From the NCBI GenBank assembly GCA_002401155.1, contig NVSG01000007.1, positions 8,180 to 72,179 of the forward strand: DNA of 64,000 nucleotides. The letters are read 5' to 3'. Position numbers and translations under genes: made by a program. Positions 45,239 through 55,523 of the stretch are shown piece by piece. The notes beneath the pieces were generated by a model. That model was not told the DNA's origin, ran no database searches, and saw only the letters and a program-made list of their open reading frames with translations. Source of the stretch: Hyphomicrobiales bacterium. Lineage in GTDB: Bacteria > Pseudomonadota > Alphaproteobacteria > Rhizobiales > Rhizobiaceae. How positions within the stretch are numbered: position 1 is the first letter of the stretch; each line of letters opens with the position of its first letter.

Positions 45239-46167
45239 TATCCTTTCCTTTCGCGAAAACGGGCCGAGTATGTTTCAAGCAGTCCAACGAAACCATGCGG
45301 GATGGTATAAACGATCAGCAGGAACGCAACGCCCATCAACAGCAAGGTCTGGTTGGGGAAACTGATCGAGACAGCCTCCCAAAGCAGGGTAAACGGAATG
45401 ACACCAACCAGCGGGCCCCAAAGGCGCTTCACCCCGCCGAGCAACGCCATGATCACCACCTGAAAAGACAGCATTGGCGAGAAGGCAATCGAGGGTTCAA
45501 TATAGGTCCAGCGGGGTGCAAGAATTGCGCCCACTAGCGAGGCCACCATGCCCGAAACCATGAATAACAACACCTTAGATCGCGCCGTGTTAATGCCCGA
45601 ATGGGCCGCAACCACCTCGTCATTGCCGATGATTTTCAGGGCAAAGCCAAGCCGTGAACGCCCGATCAGCCAGCCAGCCAGATAAACGCAAGCGGCCAGC
45701 GCCAGCAATTCCCAATAGATGATTTCTTCGGTGATATCGGTGAGCACATAATTGCCCTGATGTCCGCCCCAATTGCTCTGCACCCATGTCACCACTTGCC
45801 GAACCATCTCAGCCAGACCAAGGGTAAAAATCACAAAATAAACACCGGAGAGGCGGAGCGTTGCCAGCCCCACAAGAGCTGCTGAAACCGCCCCCACCAC
45901 CAGCGCTATAACCAACAAAACGATATAAGGAACATCATCAATCCCAAGCGCAACCACATAGGTGCCAAGCCCGTAAAACGCCGCAGTTGCCAGCGAGATA
46001 TAATGTGTCGGCCCGGAAAACAGCGCCCAACTCGTGGCCAGCACTACATACATCGCGATGGTAACGCCGATGGTGAGATAATAGCCATTGCCGGAGAGCG
46101 GCAGGCAGGCGGCAATCGCCAATCCTACAACAGCCAGTCCAAAATTGCGCCAATCCTTATCGGTCAC
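45238..46167 (-). CDS. livM: Branched-chain-type ABC transporter permease LivM
   Basis: 309 residues, about nine membrane segments, with the GLATLRLSGVYFVIFTLGLA motif and the conserved loop GNDEVVAAHSGINTARSKVL that contacts the ATPase. It overlaps livH by 4 bases. Confidence 0.92.
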   Translation of the reverse strand: MTDKDWRNFGLAVVGLAIAACLPLSGNGYYLTIGVTIAMYVVLATSWALFSGPTHYISLATAAFYGLGTYVVALGIDDVPYIVLLVIALVVGAVSAALVGLATLRLSGVYFVIFTLGLAEMVRQVVTWVQSNWGGHQGNYVLTDITEEIIYWELLALAACVYLAGWLIGRSRLGFALKIIGNDEVVAAHSGINTARSKVLLFMVSGMVASLVGAILAPRWTYIEPSIAFSPMLSFQVVIMALLGGVKRLWGPLVGVIPFTLLWEAVSISFPNQTLLLMGVAFLLIVYTIPHGFVGLLETYSARFRERKG

Positions 46168-47030
46168 GACGGCTTCCTTCCAAAGAAACCCTGTGGCCTA
46201 AATAGCAGGACAAGGATGAACATCAGATAGGCCGCAGCAAGCGTCAGGCCCGGATCAATCACAGTGGCGATAAAGGTTTCAAGCAGGCCAAGCACAAGGG
46301 CCGCAACAATTGTGCCGCGAATATCACCAACCCCGCCCATGATAACAATGATCAACGCCTTCATGGTGAAAAGAATGCCAATGGATGCATCCATGGTCTG
46401 GAAGGTGGAAATAAACCCGCCGCCAATGGCGGTCACCGTGCCGCCCAATGCAAAGGCCAGCGCCGACATGCGCTGCACGTCAATACCGACAAGACCCGCA
46501 GCTTCCGTATCCACAGAGACAGCGCGCATGGCCATGCCCGGACGGGTATGGTTCAGCCATAGATAAAGCAGCCCGCCGATCAGCATCGCCATCAGAAAAG
46601 CCACCACCCGGTTGGCTGCATAAGTGTTGCCTAGAATTTCCATCGGCTCGGCCAAAAACGTATAATTGAAATAGTCTCCGCCAAAGACGGCCACCATCAG
46701 CCCAACAAGAATGAAGCTCATTCCGAAGGTGGCAAGGATGCTATCGACCTCTAATTGCCCTTGAGATTTCGCCCGCTTAACCAGCGGCAGTAACATGAAT
46801 TGGTAGATCAGCCAGTTGAGCGCAAAAATTACCGGCGCGATCAAAAAGACAGATATCAACGGGCTGAGTTGCGCCACGGTGAAAAACCAGAAGGCCGCAA
46901 ATGCGCCCACCACCAACATTTCACCATTGGCAAGATTCATGATCCGCGCAACGCCGTATTGCAGGCTCAGGCCCATGGCCATCAGCGCATATATGCCGCC
47001 AAGCAGCAGGCCTGTGATCAGGATATCCAT
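46164..47030 (-). CDS. livH: Branched-chain-type ABC transporter permease LivH
   Basis: 288 residues, seven or eight membrane helices, with GLLLGGIYALMAMGLSLQYG and the LivH loop RAVSVDTEAAGLVGIDVQRM. It starts 79 bases after the binding-protein stop, beyond a hairpin. Confidence 0.92.
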   Translation of the reverse strand: MDILITGLLLGGIYALMAMGLSLQYGVARIMNLANGEMLVVGAFAAFWFFTVAQLSPLISVFLIAPVIFALNWLIYQFMLLPLVKRAKSQGQLEVDSILATFGMSFILVGLMVAVFGGDYFNYTFLAEPMEILGNTYAANRVVAFLMAMLIGGLLYLWLNHTRPGMAMRAVSVDTEAAGLVGIDVQRMSALAFALGGTVTAIGGGFISTFQTMDASIGILFTMKALIIVIMGGVGDIRGTIVAALVLGLLETFIATVIDPGLTLAAAYLMFILVLLFRPQGFFGRKPS

Positions 47031-47069
47031 CGACTATTATCCAAAAATTACGCGGATAAGAAACAATCA

Positions 47070-47095
47070 AACCCAGCGAAAAGTTCCGCCGGGTT
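47070..47095 (-). terminator. Hairpin between binding-protein and livH genes
   Basis: On the minus strand AACCCGGCG pairs (one mismatch) with CGCTGGGTT around an 8-base loop and is followed by a T-rich tract. It probably lets most transcripts stop after the binding-protein gene. Confidence 0.5.
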
Positions 47096-47109
47096 CGATA
47101 TATTCAAAC

Positions 47110-48315
47110 TTACTTCCAACCGCTTTTCAGGCGCACTTCTTTGGCACCGTCACGCCCCACCGCAGCAACACCCTGATAAACACCATCCTGCCATTGGCCG
47201 ACTGTCCAGTATTTGGCATTGTTGTTGTTCTCATCAAAAGTGATGTCGCCAAGAATGGTTTTGAAGCTATTGCTTTTCATGTATTCCGTAACCTTGGCAC
47301 GGTCCACTTCGCCAACGCCTTCAATCGCCTGCTCCAAAATCTGCAAGGAAGCATAGACTGAAGAACTAGCCCAGAAATCAGCGTCAAGACCGGTGATTTC
47401 CTTATGTGCTTTCATATATTCCTTGATCGCAGGATCGTCCGGGTTCACACCGCCAGTACCCATAACATTATTGGCAGCAACACCGAATTTTCCGCCATAG
47501 GCAGGAAAACTTGTTGCAACAGCGGTATAAAAGACTTTCACATCAAGCCCCTGAACCATCGCCTGTCCGGTCAGACCAAATGTGTCCGGCGGATAAGACC
47601 AGGCAACAAATGCATCCGGGTTGGCAGCTTTTGCACCCTTCACGATGGGTGAAAGATCCTGCGTACCAAGCGGATAGGATTTATCATAAACCACATCGAG
47701 ACCAGCTGCTTTAAAGATCGGGCGCGCCGCATTGGCAAGTTCGATACCAAAAGCATCAGCCACATTGACCATGGCAATCTTGTTGCCAATTTTGCCATCC
47801 TTCACCAGTTTGGCAAGGATATCGGCCAGACCTTGAACGATTGGAGTGGTTGAACCAAGCGTGAAAAACATGCCCGGGAATTTCTTGGCAAGATCAGGAA
47901 TTTGATCGGTGATCGCAGTCATCGCAATCAGCGGATAACCATATTTTGCAAACACCGGCGCAACGGCCAGATTAAATCCTGTGCCATAAGGCCCGATCAG
48001 GAAATCAACCTTATCCTGCGTAACCAGACGCTGAACCGCTTTGATAGTTTCGCCCGGATTGGTCTGATCATCATATTCAATGACTTCGATTTTCCGTTGG
48101 CCATCTTTAAGTTTAAGACCACCACGCGCATTCACCTGCGCAACCCATAATTTGATATTGGGCCAATGAGTAACCACGGCACCACCAGCAAGCGGTCCAG
48201 TTTTTGGCGCAACCGCACCAAATTTAATAGTATCAGCAGCTTGAGCTGCGCCTCCAAATGCAAGCGAAGCCGTAATTGCAGCGCCGGCAAGTTTCAAAAT
48301 AAGTCTACGTTTCAT
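47110..48315 (-). CDS. Periplasmic amino-acid/aromatic-type binding protein (LivK family)
   Basis: 401 residues with a Sec signal peptide ending at GGAAQA. The mature protein is a type I periplasmic binding fold (TIKFGAVAPKTGPLAGGAVV, then the GPYGTGFNLAVAPVFAKYGY hinge). It opens the Liv operon on the minus strand. Family members bind amino acids, amides, urea or aromatic acids; the downstream aldehyde dehydrogenase favours something other than a plain branched-chain amino acid. Confidence 0.9.
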   Translation of the reverse strand: MKRRLILKLAGAAITASLAFGGAAQAADTIKFGAVAPKTGPLAGGAVVTHWPNIKLWVAQVNARGGLKLKDGQRKIEVIEYDDQTNPGETIKAVQRLVTQDKVDFLIGPYGTGFNLAVAPVFAKYGYPLIAMTAITDQIPDLAKKFPGMFFTLGSTTPIVQGLADILAKLVKDGKIGNKIAMVNVADAFGIELANAARPIFKAAGLDVVYDKSYPLGTQDLSPIVKGAKAANPDAFVAWSYPPDTFGLTGQAMVQGLDVKVFYTAVATSFPAYGGKFGVAANNVMGTGGVNPDDPAIKEYMKAHKEITGLDADFWASSSVYASLQILEQAIEGVGEVDRAKVTEYMKSNSFKTILGDITFDENNNNAKYWTVGQWQDGVYQGVAAVGRDGAKEVRLKSGWK

Positions 48316-48488
48316 GATATTCCTCCCAGATAATGATCTTTTTGCCCTCGTACCCTACACTAGATCATTAACATCGCAATTGTCACGCAGAGTCCGCCAT
48401 CAAGCGCACATTAAATTGAAATAGCCGTTATTTCTCAACTGATTAATCGAAATATTCACAGCGTTTGCCTCACCCTCACATACTCACC

Positions 48489-51257
48489 TCAACCGCTATT
48501 GCGCAATCCTGCAGAAATGCCGTTGATCGTAAGTTGAATACCGCGCAAAATTTTCCCATCCTGATCGGCATCTTTCTCGCGATATTTACGCATCAACTCT
48601 ACTTGAATGTGATTGATGGGGTCGAGATAAGGAAAACGATTTTGGATTGAGCGCGCGAGCAACGGATTGGATTGCAGAAACTTTTCCTGCCCCGTAATAG
48701 CAAAAAGCATATCGACAGTCAGTTGCCATTCCGTTTGTATTTTATCAAATATGGCCGATCCCAATTCTTTGTCAGGAACCAGATCAGCATAACGCTTTGC
48801 AATACTCAAATTGGTTTTCGCAAGCACCATGTCCATATTGGATAACTGAGTCTGGAAAAACTGCCACTTTGCAAACATCGCCTTGAGTGTTTCGAGACCG
48901 CCTGAACCCTGGGTTTCAATATATGCATTCACAGCAGTACCGAACCCGTACCAACCGGGCACCATAAGCCGACATTGTGACCAACTGAAAACCCACGGGA
49001 TAGCCCGAAGATCTTCAACTGCGCGTGTCTTCTTGCGAGACGCTGGACGCGAACCAATATTAAGGCCGGCAATCTCGTTGATCACAGTCGCATTCCAGAA
49101 ATATTCAACAAAATTTGGGTCATCATAAACAAGGTCACGATATTTCTTGAACGCCGAATTGGAAATTTCATCCATGGCATCAAGAAAAACCACATCAGGT
49201 TCAGGCCGGGCTTTTTGCAATAGAGATGCTTCCAACGTTGCCGCAGCGAGCGTTTCGAGATTACGGCGACTGAGTTCTGGATTAGTATATTTACTGGAGA
49301 TAATTTCACCCTGCTCAGTCAAACGCAATTGACCGTTTACTGCACCATTGGGCTGGGCGAGAATTGCATCATAGCTTGGACCGCCACCGCGACCCACAGT
49401 GCCGCCCCGACCATGGAACAAACGCAGTTTCACCCCATATTTTTTAAATAATTCAATCAGTTTGATCTCTGCTTTGTAGAGCTCCCAACCGGACGTGATA
49501 AAACCACCATCCTTGTTGCTGTCAGAATAGCCAAGCATAATTTCCTGCACACCGCCCATGGTATCCACAAGCTTGCGATATTGCGGAATTGAGAGAAGGC
49601 GATCCATGATTTCCGGGCAGGCCTGCAAGTCACCAATGGTTTCAAACAGCGGGATCAAATGCATGGACGTACCACCCTCAGGCGATACAAGACCAACCTG
49701 TTTCAGGATAACCGCCAATTCAAGCAGATCGGAAGCGCTCTGGGTATTTGAGATAATCGAATTACGAATGGCATCATCACCAAATTTCTTTTTGAGCTTG
49801 GCAGCCATATTAAAAATACCAAGCTCTTTGGTAGCTTCTTCAGAATAGGTAATGTCATTGCGCAACAACAGGCGCTTATTACCCAATTCAGCAATCAGCA
49901 ATTCAATACGTGCATCTTCATCAAGTGACGCATAATTCGTGCCGGACATAACAGCCTCGAACATTTCCCCGGCAAGGCGCTCATGAACATCTGAGTTCTG
50001 CCGCATGTCGAGGCTTGCAAGATAGAAACCAAAACAGTCTACCGCACGGCGCAGATGCCTTAACCGACCATGCGTCAGCAGCTCTGACGTATTGGCCAGC
50101 AATGAAGTGCGAATGATATCCAAATCGCAGCTTAATTGGTCACTATTTTTATAAGGAGCCGCTTTTGCAAGAGGAACTCTCGATGGTTTTGTTTTGTCGA
50201 TTTTTTCCAGAGTGGCGGCAAGACGATTATACATACCAACGATCGCGCGACGGTAAAGTTCGTTGTTGCGGTGGGGTGAATTGTCTCCTGATTGTTCTGC
50301 GAGGGTGCGAAGTTCATCAGAAACAGCAACAATCCGCGTTGAAAGTGACAACTCTCCACCAAGTTTGTGTAATTGTTCCAGATAAAATTCGATGGCCTTG
50401 ACGCTTTGCTTTCGCATTGTCTTTGCCATGACATCAGCGTTGACGAATGGATTGCCGTCACGATCGCCGCCAATCCATGACCCGATCTTAAAGAATGAAT
50501 TGACGGTAACGTCCGAAATGCCATTCAGCGCGCTCAAATCATCTTCAATAGTTGCATAAAGCTTCGGCAATTCCTTGAAAAAACTATGATCAAAATAGCT
50601 GAGGCCATTGGTAACTTCATCAATCACATCAAGTTTTGTTTGACGCAGCAAGTTAGTCTGCCAAAGAATAACAACGGCGCGCTTCAACTTGTCGTTAATT
50701 TCGGTTTCTTCATTGGCCGTCAGGCCACCACGATCGCGCTGCGACAGCAAATCCGTCATGGCAATTTCACGACGCATGGTTGATTGTCGTCGAATTTCAG
50801 TTGGATGGGCCGTCAGCACCGCTCCAATATGAGCATCATTGAAAAACTCCAACAAGCTTTCCGCCGTTGCACCTTCTGAGGCGGCCCGCTCGAAGGCTCT
50901 TTCCATTGTTCCATTTCGAGCCGGAGAACCAGCCAGCTCATGCGCGCGCGTACGGCGAATATGATGTTGATCCTCTGCCATATTTGCAAGATGGGAGAAG
51001 TAGCTGAAAGCACGAACAACTTGCACAGCCTCTGCCGGTGTCAGATCATTCAAAATGCTTTCAAATTCAGTTCGAGTATTGGAATCCGCATCACGCAGAT
51101 AGGCAATTGAGCTTTTGCGTATGGTTTCCACAAGATCGAAAACTTCATCACCTTCCTGCTCACGCACGACGTCACCAAGAATACGGCCAAGAAACCGAAT
51201 ATCCTCTTTCAAAGGCAGGTCTTTTTCTTCGGGTGAGGTATTTAGTGAATTAGGCAT
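48489..51257 (-). CDS. ppc: Phosphoenolpyruvate carboxylase
   Basis: 922 residues from the ATG at 51257 (GAAGAG 10 bases before it; an in-frame start at 51299 has no support). Catalytic motifs are intact: LTAHPTEIRRQSTMRR (first His/Arg part), GSWIGGDRDGNPFV, LGYSDSNKDGGFITSGWELY and FHGRGGTVGRGGGPSYDAI. The C terminus ends in the usual GISAGLRNSG (last residues NSG; plant enzymes have NTG). It carboxylates PEP to oxaloacetate, feeding the TCA cycle. Confidence 0.97.
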   Translation of the reverse strand: MPNSLNTSPEEKDLPLKEDIRFLGRILGDVVREQEGDEVFDLVETIRKSSIAYLRDADSNTRTEFESILNDLTPAEAVQVVRAFSYFSHLANMAEDQHHIRRTRAHELAGSPARNGTMERAFERAASEGATAESLLEFFNDAHIGAVLTAHPTEIRRQSTMRREIAMTDLLSQRDRGGLTANEETEINDKLKRAVVILWQTNLLRQTKLDVIDEVTNGLSYFDHSFFKELPKLYATIEDDLSALNGISDVTVNSFFKIGSWIGGDRDGNPFVNADVMAKTMRKQSVKAIEFYLEQLHKLGGELSLSTRIVAVSDELRTLAEQSGDNSPHRNNELYRRAIVGMYNRLAATLEKIDKTKPSRVPLAKAAPYKNSDQLSCDLDIIRTSLLANTSELLTHGRLRHLRRAVDCFGFYLASLDMRQNSDVHERLAGEMFEAVMSGTNYASLDEDARIELLIAELGNKRLLLRNDITYSEEATKELGIFNMAAKLKKKFGDDAIRNSIISNTQSASDLLELAVILKQVGLVSPEGGTSMHLIPLFETIGDLQACPEIMDRLLSIPQYRKLVDTMGGVQEIMLGYSDSNKDGGFITSGWELYKAEIKLIELFKKYGVKLRLFHGRGGTVGRGGGPSYDAILAQPNGAVNGQLRLTEQGEIISSKYTNPELSRRNLETLAAATLEASLLQKARPEPDVVFLDAMDEISNSAFKKYRDLVYDDPNFVEYFWNATVINEIAGLNIGSRPASRKKTRAVEDLRAIPWVFSWSQCRLMVPGWYGFGTAVNAYIETQGSGGLETLKAMFAKWQFFQTQLSNMDMVLAKTNLSIAKRYADLVPDKELGSAIFDKIQTEWQLTVDMLFAITGQEKFLQSNPLLARSIQNRFPYLDPINHIQVELMRKYREKDADQDGKILRGIQLTINGISAGLRNSG

Positions 51258-51591
51258 AGGAGGATACTCTTCATATTTCGAGAAAACCGGACTGTGCAAT
51301 CAAACCTGAATCAAGAACTTTTGGATCAGGCACTTCTGGATCAGGCATTGTACCAGTCGCCCTGCAACAAATTTTCTCACCCAAATCATGTTTGAATGAA
51401 CTAAATAGTACATCGACCCTCTGCAATGAAAAAGTATTATATTCAATATTGCGCGCAATTTATCGGAAACCAAGCGCGGGCTGGTAAAGTTCCTGCCGGT
51501 CGGAGCGGTGCGATCGCTCTACTTTGCCATTGAGCTTACCGGTACGTCTGTTTCCATCGCATCTTTTAAGAAAGATGCAGCAAATTAAGAA
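51258..51591. other. Intergenic between ppc and the IclR gene
   Basis: About 330 bases holding the ppc promoter. Direct repeats of a short TGGATCAGGCA-type unit occur near 51324-51346. No gene or clear terminator seen. Confidence 0.4.
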
Positions 51592-52368
51592 TTAATATGC
51601 CTGATTGATCCGCTCAAGGTCTTGCGATATTTCGGAAGCGGCTGATTTGAGAATTGGCACGTAGCGTTCGCATGCTTCTTCCTGAGACTTAAAAGCAGAG
51701 ATGAAATAGGTCAACCCAAGGCTGGCTTTTACCCGCTTGTCACTATCGAAAATCGGGACGGCGATTGTATTCGAGTTTTTCGGTTCAACATGCGGGGCAC
51801 GCGTTGCATAGCCTACCGTCCTGACATGCGCCACCAACTGCATAAGCTCGCGTGATTGATGCGCCATGGCATCTTCCCGGTCGTTTGAAGAACGCAATAT
51901 CTCAAGGATCAGCAAGAACTCCTGCTGGGAGACAAAGGCAAGGTAAGCCAATCCCATACCGCGGGTGAGGAGCGGCAGCCGCATATTTACGGTTGCATGA
52001 AATGGTGACAATGGACTGTCTGGCACGGTACTGAACCGGACAACGACGGCATCCCTGTCAAGAAGTGAAATAGACACCGGCCACTGGTGCTTGCGCGTCA
52101 ACGCGATGGCCCAAGGGCGCCCCGCTTCCACGATTAAGGGCTCCTTGTGAAACCCTGAACTTAAAGAACTGACCAGCGCACTGACTTGATACCCGCCAAG
52201 CCTTGGATCATTCTCCACAAATCCAATGCCCTCAAGCGTCCTGAGCAAGCGCACCAATGTTGGCTTGGGCAAGCCCGTACGCGCATGCAACCTAGCAATC
52301 GAAGTATAAGGTTGCAGGTTCAATTCCTGCAATATGGTCAATGCACGTTCAACCGCTCTGACACCCAT
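51592..52368 (-). CDS. IclR-family transcriptional regulator
   Basis: 258 residues from the ATG at 52368 (AAGG 10 bases upstream); readings up to a TTG at 52443 exist but would lie over the probable promoter. Winged helix in the first 65 residues (GVRAVERALTILQELNL, then GLPKPTLVRLLRTLEGIGFV) and a C-terminal GAF-like effector domain (AVPIFDSDKRVKASLGLTY). It is divergent from the catabolic genes starting at 52491 and most likely controls them. Confidence 0.88.
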   Translation of the reverse strand: MGVRAVERALTILQELNLQPYTSIARLHARTGLPKPTLVRLLRTLEGIGFVENDPRLGGYQVSALVSSLSSGFHKEPLIVEAGRPWAIALTRKHQWPVSISLLDRDAVVVRFSTVPDSPLSPFHATVNMRLPLLTRGMGLAYLAFVSQQEFLLILEILRSSNDREDAMAHQSRELMQLVAHVRTVGYATRAPHVEPKNSNTIAVPIFDSDKRVKASLGLTYFISAFKSQEEACERYVPILKSAASEISQDLERINQAY

Positions 52369-52490
52369 GAGTTCTGGCCTTGCTATTCCACCTGACGAAA
52401 CACCCGTGTTAGACACGTTGCCGCCGGGCCGTGTCAAGATCAAAATCAGAATCGAAATTTAGAATTAGAATTGTAATAGGAGTCTTACCG

Positions 52491-53420
52491 ATGTCTGACG
52501 AAAACCGGGCCGAAGTTCGCAGCATGATCGAGAAAATCGATGATGCAGTTATCGATGGTCTGATGCAGGGTGCAGTTGATCTTCACATCCATTCAGGTCC
52601 TTCAACCATGTCCCGGCAACTCGACCATTTCGAGGCCGTGGAACAGGCTGCCGCTGCGGGAATGGCCGGCGTTTTGTTCAAGGATCATCACTATTCTGTT
52701 GGTCCCTTTTTACCGATCATGGAGCGACTTTTGGGCCATCATAACGTGGCAATGCATAGTGGTTTGGTCTTGAATAACACCACAGGCGGTCTTGATCCAT
52801 TTGTGGTGGATGCGCAGCTTAATATGGGTACAAAGCTGATCTATATGCCTACGGCTCAGTCAGCAAACCATCTTCGCAGTTCACGCCGAAAATCGCGCCT
52901 TGCTTCCAATGTGCAGTTGAAAAAATCTCCGGGTATAACGGTAGTCGATGCTTATGGAGATCTCCTCGACGTCGTCAAGGAAATCCTCGACTCGATTGCG
53001 CAATTCGATGCAATTTTGTCGTCGGGACATTTGCATATCTCGGAAATATGGACGCTCTTTACCGAAGCTAAAAAACGCGGCGTCAAACGGCTGTTAATCA
53101 ACCATCCAATGTATGGCCTCCATTTTATGCCTGAAGATGTCCGGGAACTCGCCGAGTTCGGCGCAGTGATCGAGCAGTCTGCCTGTTTGTATATAGATTC
53201 CCGGTTCAATGTGTATACGCCAGATGAGCTGAAGGAACACATCGAAATGGCTGGCGTCGAGCATTCGTCACTGGCTTCCGATCTTGGACAAGTGGACAAT
53301 CCTTTGCCTGTCGAGGGACTGCGGCAGATGATGAAACTGTGCCTTGCTCTGGGCTTTTCCGAAGATGACGTCCGCGTCATGGTTCGTGACAATCCAGCAA
53401 AACTGATCGGCATCACATAA
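52491..53420 (+). CDS. DUF6282 family metal-dependent hydrolase-like protein
   Basis: 309 residues from the ATG at 52491 (AGGAG 10 bases upstream). The start VDLHIHSGPSTMSRQLDHFE with H-x-H and later AGVLFKDHHYSVGPF are PHP/amidohydrolase-like metal motifs typical of DUF6282. A substrate is not known. It opens the plus-strand catabolic operon. Confidence 0.82.
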   Translation: MSDENRAEVRSMIEKIDDAVIDGLMQGAVDLHIHSGPSTMSRQLDHFEAVEQAAAAGMAGVLFKDHHYSVGPFLPIMERLLGHHNVAMHSGLVLNNTTGGLDPFVVDAQLNMGTKLIYMPTAQSANHLRSSRRKSRLASNVQLKKSPGITVVDAYGDLLDVVKEILDSIAQFDAILSSGHLHISEIWTLFTEAKKRGVKRLLINHPMYGLHFMPEDVRELAEFGAVIEQSACLYIDSRFNVYTPDELKEHIEMAGVEHSSLASDLGQVDNPLPVEGLRQMMKLCLALGFSEDDVRVMVRDNPAKLIGIT

Positions 53421-53474
53421 TATTAACCGAGCCTACACCCGATCTAATCTGATTTTAAATAATAAGGAATTAAC

Positions 53475-54461
53475 ATGAAACTTGGTACTATTAGCATCGA
53501 GGGCAAACCAGCACTCGTCGTAAAAAAAGATGAATCGGCTCTGCTTTTATCAGAGCTTTACGCCAGCGCAGGCGTTGGGGAAGCTCCGCGCACGATGCAG
53601 GATTTGATCGAGGGCGGCAGTGAAGAACTTGCTCGGGCCGAGCAGGCATTGGCTAAAGGTTCGGCCACTCCGATGGAATTGGAAACGCTCGACTGGCTGG
53701 CACCGCAAACACGTCCTTCCAAAGTTTTGGGTGTCGCGTTTAACAATATGGGCATCCGTAAAGCTGCTCATGTGGACCCGGGCGTTCCTAATTTCTTTTT
53801 GAAAGCCCCATCCTGCCTGATCGGTCACAATAAACCGATCATCATGGAGAAACATTTCGGTGAGACCATCCCGGAACTTGAACTGGCTGCCGTCATTGGC
53901 AAAAAGTGCCGTAAGATCGATGTGTCCGAAGTGCCTGATGTGGTTTTTGGATATTCCATCATCAATGACATCACATCTCATGGTATGAAATTTGGAATGG
54001 ATTCAATCGCTACGACTCGCGATCCAGAATTGCTTCGCCCCCATCACTTGGGTTGGCGACATACGCGCGGCGAAGATGATCGCGACGTTTATTTCGTCTA
54101 TCACACACGCTCTAAAGCGACCGATACTTTTGGCCCGATGGGACCATGGGTGACGACTGCGGATGAAGTTAAAGACCCTAACAATCTAGAGGTAAAGGGT
54201 TGGCTGGATGGTGAGCCGTTTGCTATCGATTCTACATCGAGTTACCGTTTCACGGTCGAAGAAGTGATTGCTGAAGCAAGTCAATATTTTACGCTTGAGG
54301 CTGGAGATGTGATCTGCTTTGGCACATCAGCGAAGGGCGTGGGCAAGTTTCCACACGGGCATCGGTCGGTCAATTTGCACGAACTTACAGGCACGATTGA
54401 TATTGAAGTTGAAGGATTGGGCAGACTTTCCAACCCTATTGTGCATGATTGGGAAGAATAG
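53475..54461 (+). CDS. Fumarylacetoacetate-hydrolase-fold protein
   Basis: 328 residues. The C-terminal FAH domain has IPELELAAVIGKKCRKID and FGYSIINDITSHGM, with metal ligands Glu, Glu and Asp in the usual places, followed by DTFGPMGPWVTTADEV and GDVICFGTSAKGVGK. Members cut beta-diketones or act as hydratases or decarboxylases of 2-oxo acids. It is 54 bases from the gene before it and is one step of the IclR-linked pathway; the substrate is not assigned. Confidence 0.9.
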   Translation: MKLGTISIEGKPALVVKKDESALLLSELYASAGVGEAPRTMQDLIEGGSEELARAEQALAKGSATPMELETLDWLAPQTRPSKVLGVAFNNMGIRKAAHVDPGVPNFFLKAPSCLIGHNKPIIMEKHFGETIPELELAAVIGKKCRKIDVSEVPDVVFGYSIINDITSHGMKFGMDSIATTRDPELLRPHHLGWRHTRGEDDRDVYFVYHTRSKATDTFGPMGPWVTTADEVKDPNNLEVKGWLDGEPFAIDSTSSYRFTVEEVIAEASQYFTLEAGDVICFGTSAKGVGKFPHGHRSVNLHELTGTIDIEVEGLGRLSNPIVHDWEE

Positions 54462-54497
54462 GCCGGTTGTAAATTTCCTCCAAAGAGCAGTGACATA

Positions 54498-55523
54498 ATG
54501 AAAGCTATTGAAATCCGCGGTGCGGGCGGACCGGAGGTCTTGCATCTTGTTGACTGGCCCAGGCCTCAGCCTGGTCCAGAAAATGTTATTATCCGTGTTG
54601 TTTCGGCCAGTGTGAACCGGCCTGACATCCAGCAGAGGCGGGGGCTTTATCCTGCGCCGCCAGACGCTAATCCGCTACCCGGACTTGATGTATCAGGTAT
54701 TGTTGAAGAGGTCGGCGCAGAAGTCACCTGCGTCGCAATCGGGGATGCTGTGTGCGCTTTGACCAATGGCGGCGGCTATGCCGAATTCTGCGCCGTTCCG
54801 GCTGTGCAGTGTATGCCGATACCATCGGGATGCACCTTTGTTGAAGCAGCAGCGCTGCCCGAGGCATTCTTTACCGCATGGAACAATGTCATGTGGGGCG
54901 GACGCTTGGCGCAAAGCGAAGCCCTTCTTGTTCAAGGCGGTACGAGCGGCGTTGGAATGGCGGCCATTCAGATGGCGCGATTGCTGAGGAATGCAATTGT
55001 TTATGCGACTGCGGGGACGGAAGAAAAACGTCAAATCTGCGTTGATATCGGTGCAGAGGCAGCATTTGATTATCGTGGAGACTGGGACAAGGAAATATTA
55101 GAGCTGACCGAGAATGAAGGTGTTGATGTAATCCTTGACGCGCAGGCCGGTCCCAATACACAAAGACAGCTTGATTTGCTGAAATATGATGGCCGGCTAA
55201 TCTTCATTGCCAGCCATCAGGGCGAGATGGCTGAGGTGAATATTCGTAATATTGTGCGTCGTCGGTTGAGCCTTTCCGGTTCTACCATCCGGCCTCGACC
55301 ACCTGCCTATAAAGGCCTTATTGCAAAGGCTCTGGTGAAAGAGGTTTGGCCGCTTATCGAAGCCGGCAAGATCACCAATCGCATTCATGCAGTCATGCCA
55401 TTTCAAGATGTACGGGATGCCCATGGTGTGCTGGACCGCAATGAACAGATCGGTAAAGTGGTGTTGGCAGTTGATGCCGATTTGGCGCAAACAACACCCC
55501 ACCGCAACGGAGGCAACTCATAA
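54498..55523 (+). CDS. Quinone oxidoreductase-like MDR protein
   Basis: 341 residues. Zinc-free medium-chain reductase of the PIG3/QOR type: GLDVSGIVEEVG near residue 60 and the nucleotide loop VQGGTSGVGMAAIQMAR near 147. In a CoA-ester pathway this type can reduce an enoyl bond (inference). Its stop overlaps the following gene start by one base. Confidence 0.88.
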   Translation: MKAIEIRGAGGPEVLHLVDWPRPQPGPENVIIRVVSASVNRPDIQQRRGLYPAPPDANPLPGLDVSGIVEEVGAEVTCVAIGDAVCALTNGGGYAEFCAVPAVQCMPIPSGCTFVEAAALPEAFFTAWNNVMWGGRLAQSEALLVQGGTSGVGMAAIQMARLLRNAIVYATAGTEEKRQICVDIGAEAAFDYRGDWDKEILELTENEGVDVILDAQAGPNTQRQLDLLKYDGRLIFIASHQGEMAEVNIRNIVRRRLSLSGSTIRPRPPAYKGLIAKALVKEVWPLIEAGKITNRIHAVMPFQDVRDAHGVLDRNEQIGKVVLAVDADLAQTTPHRNGGNS

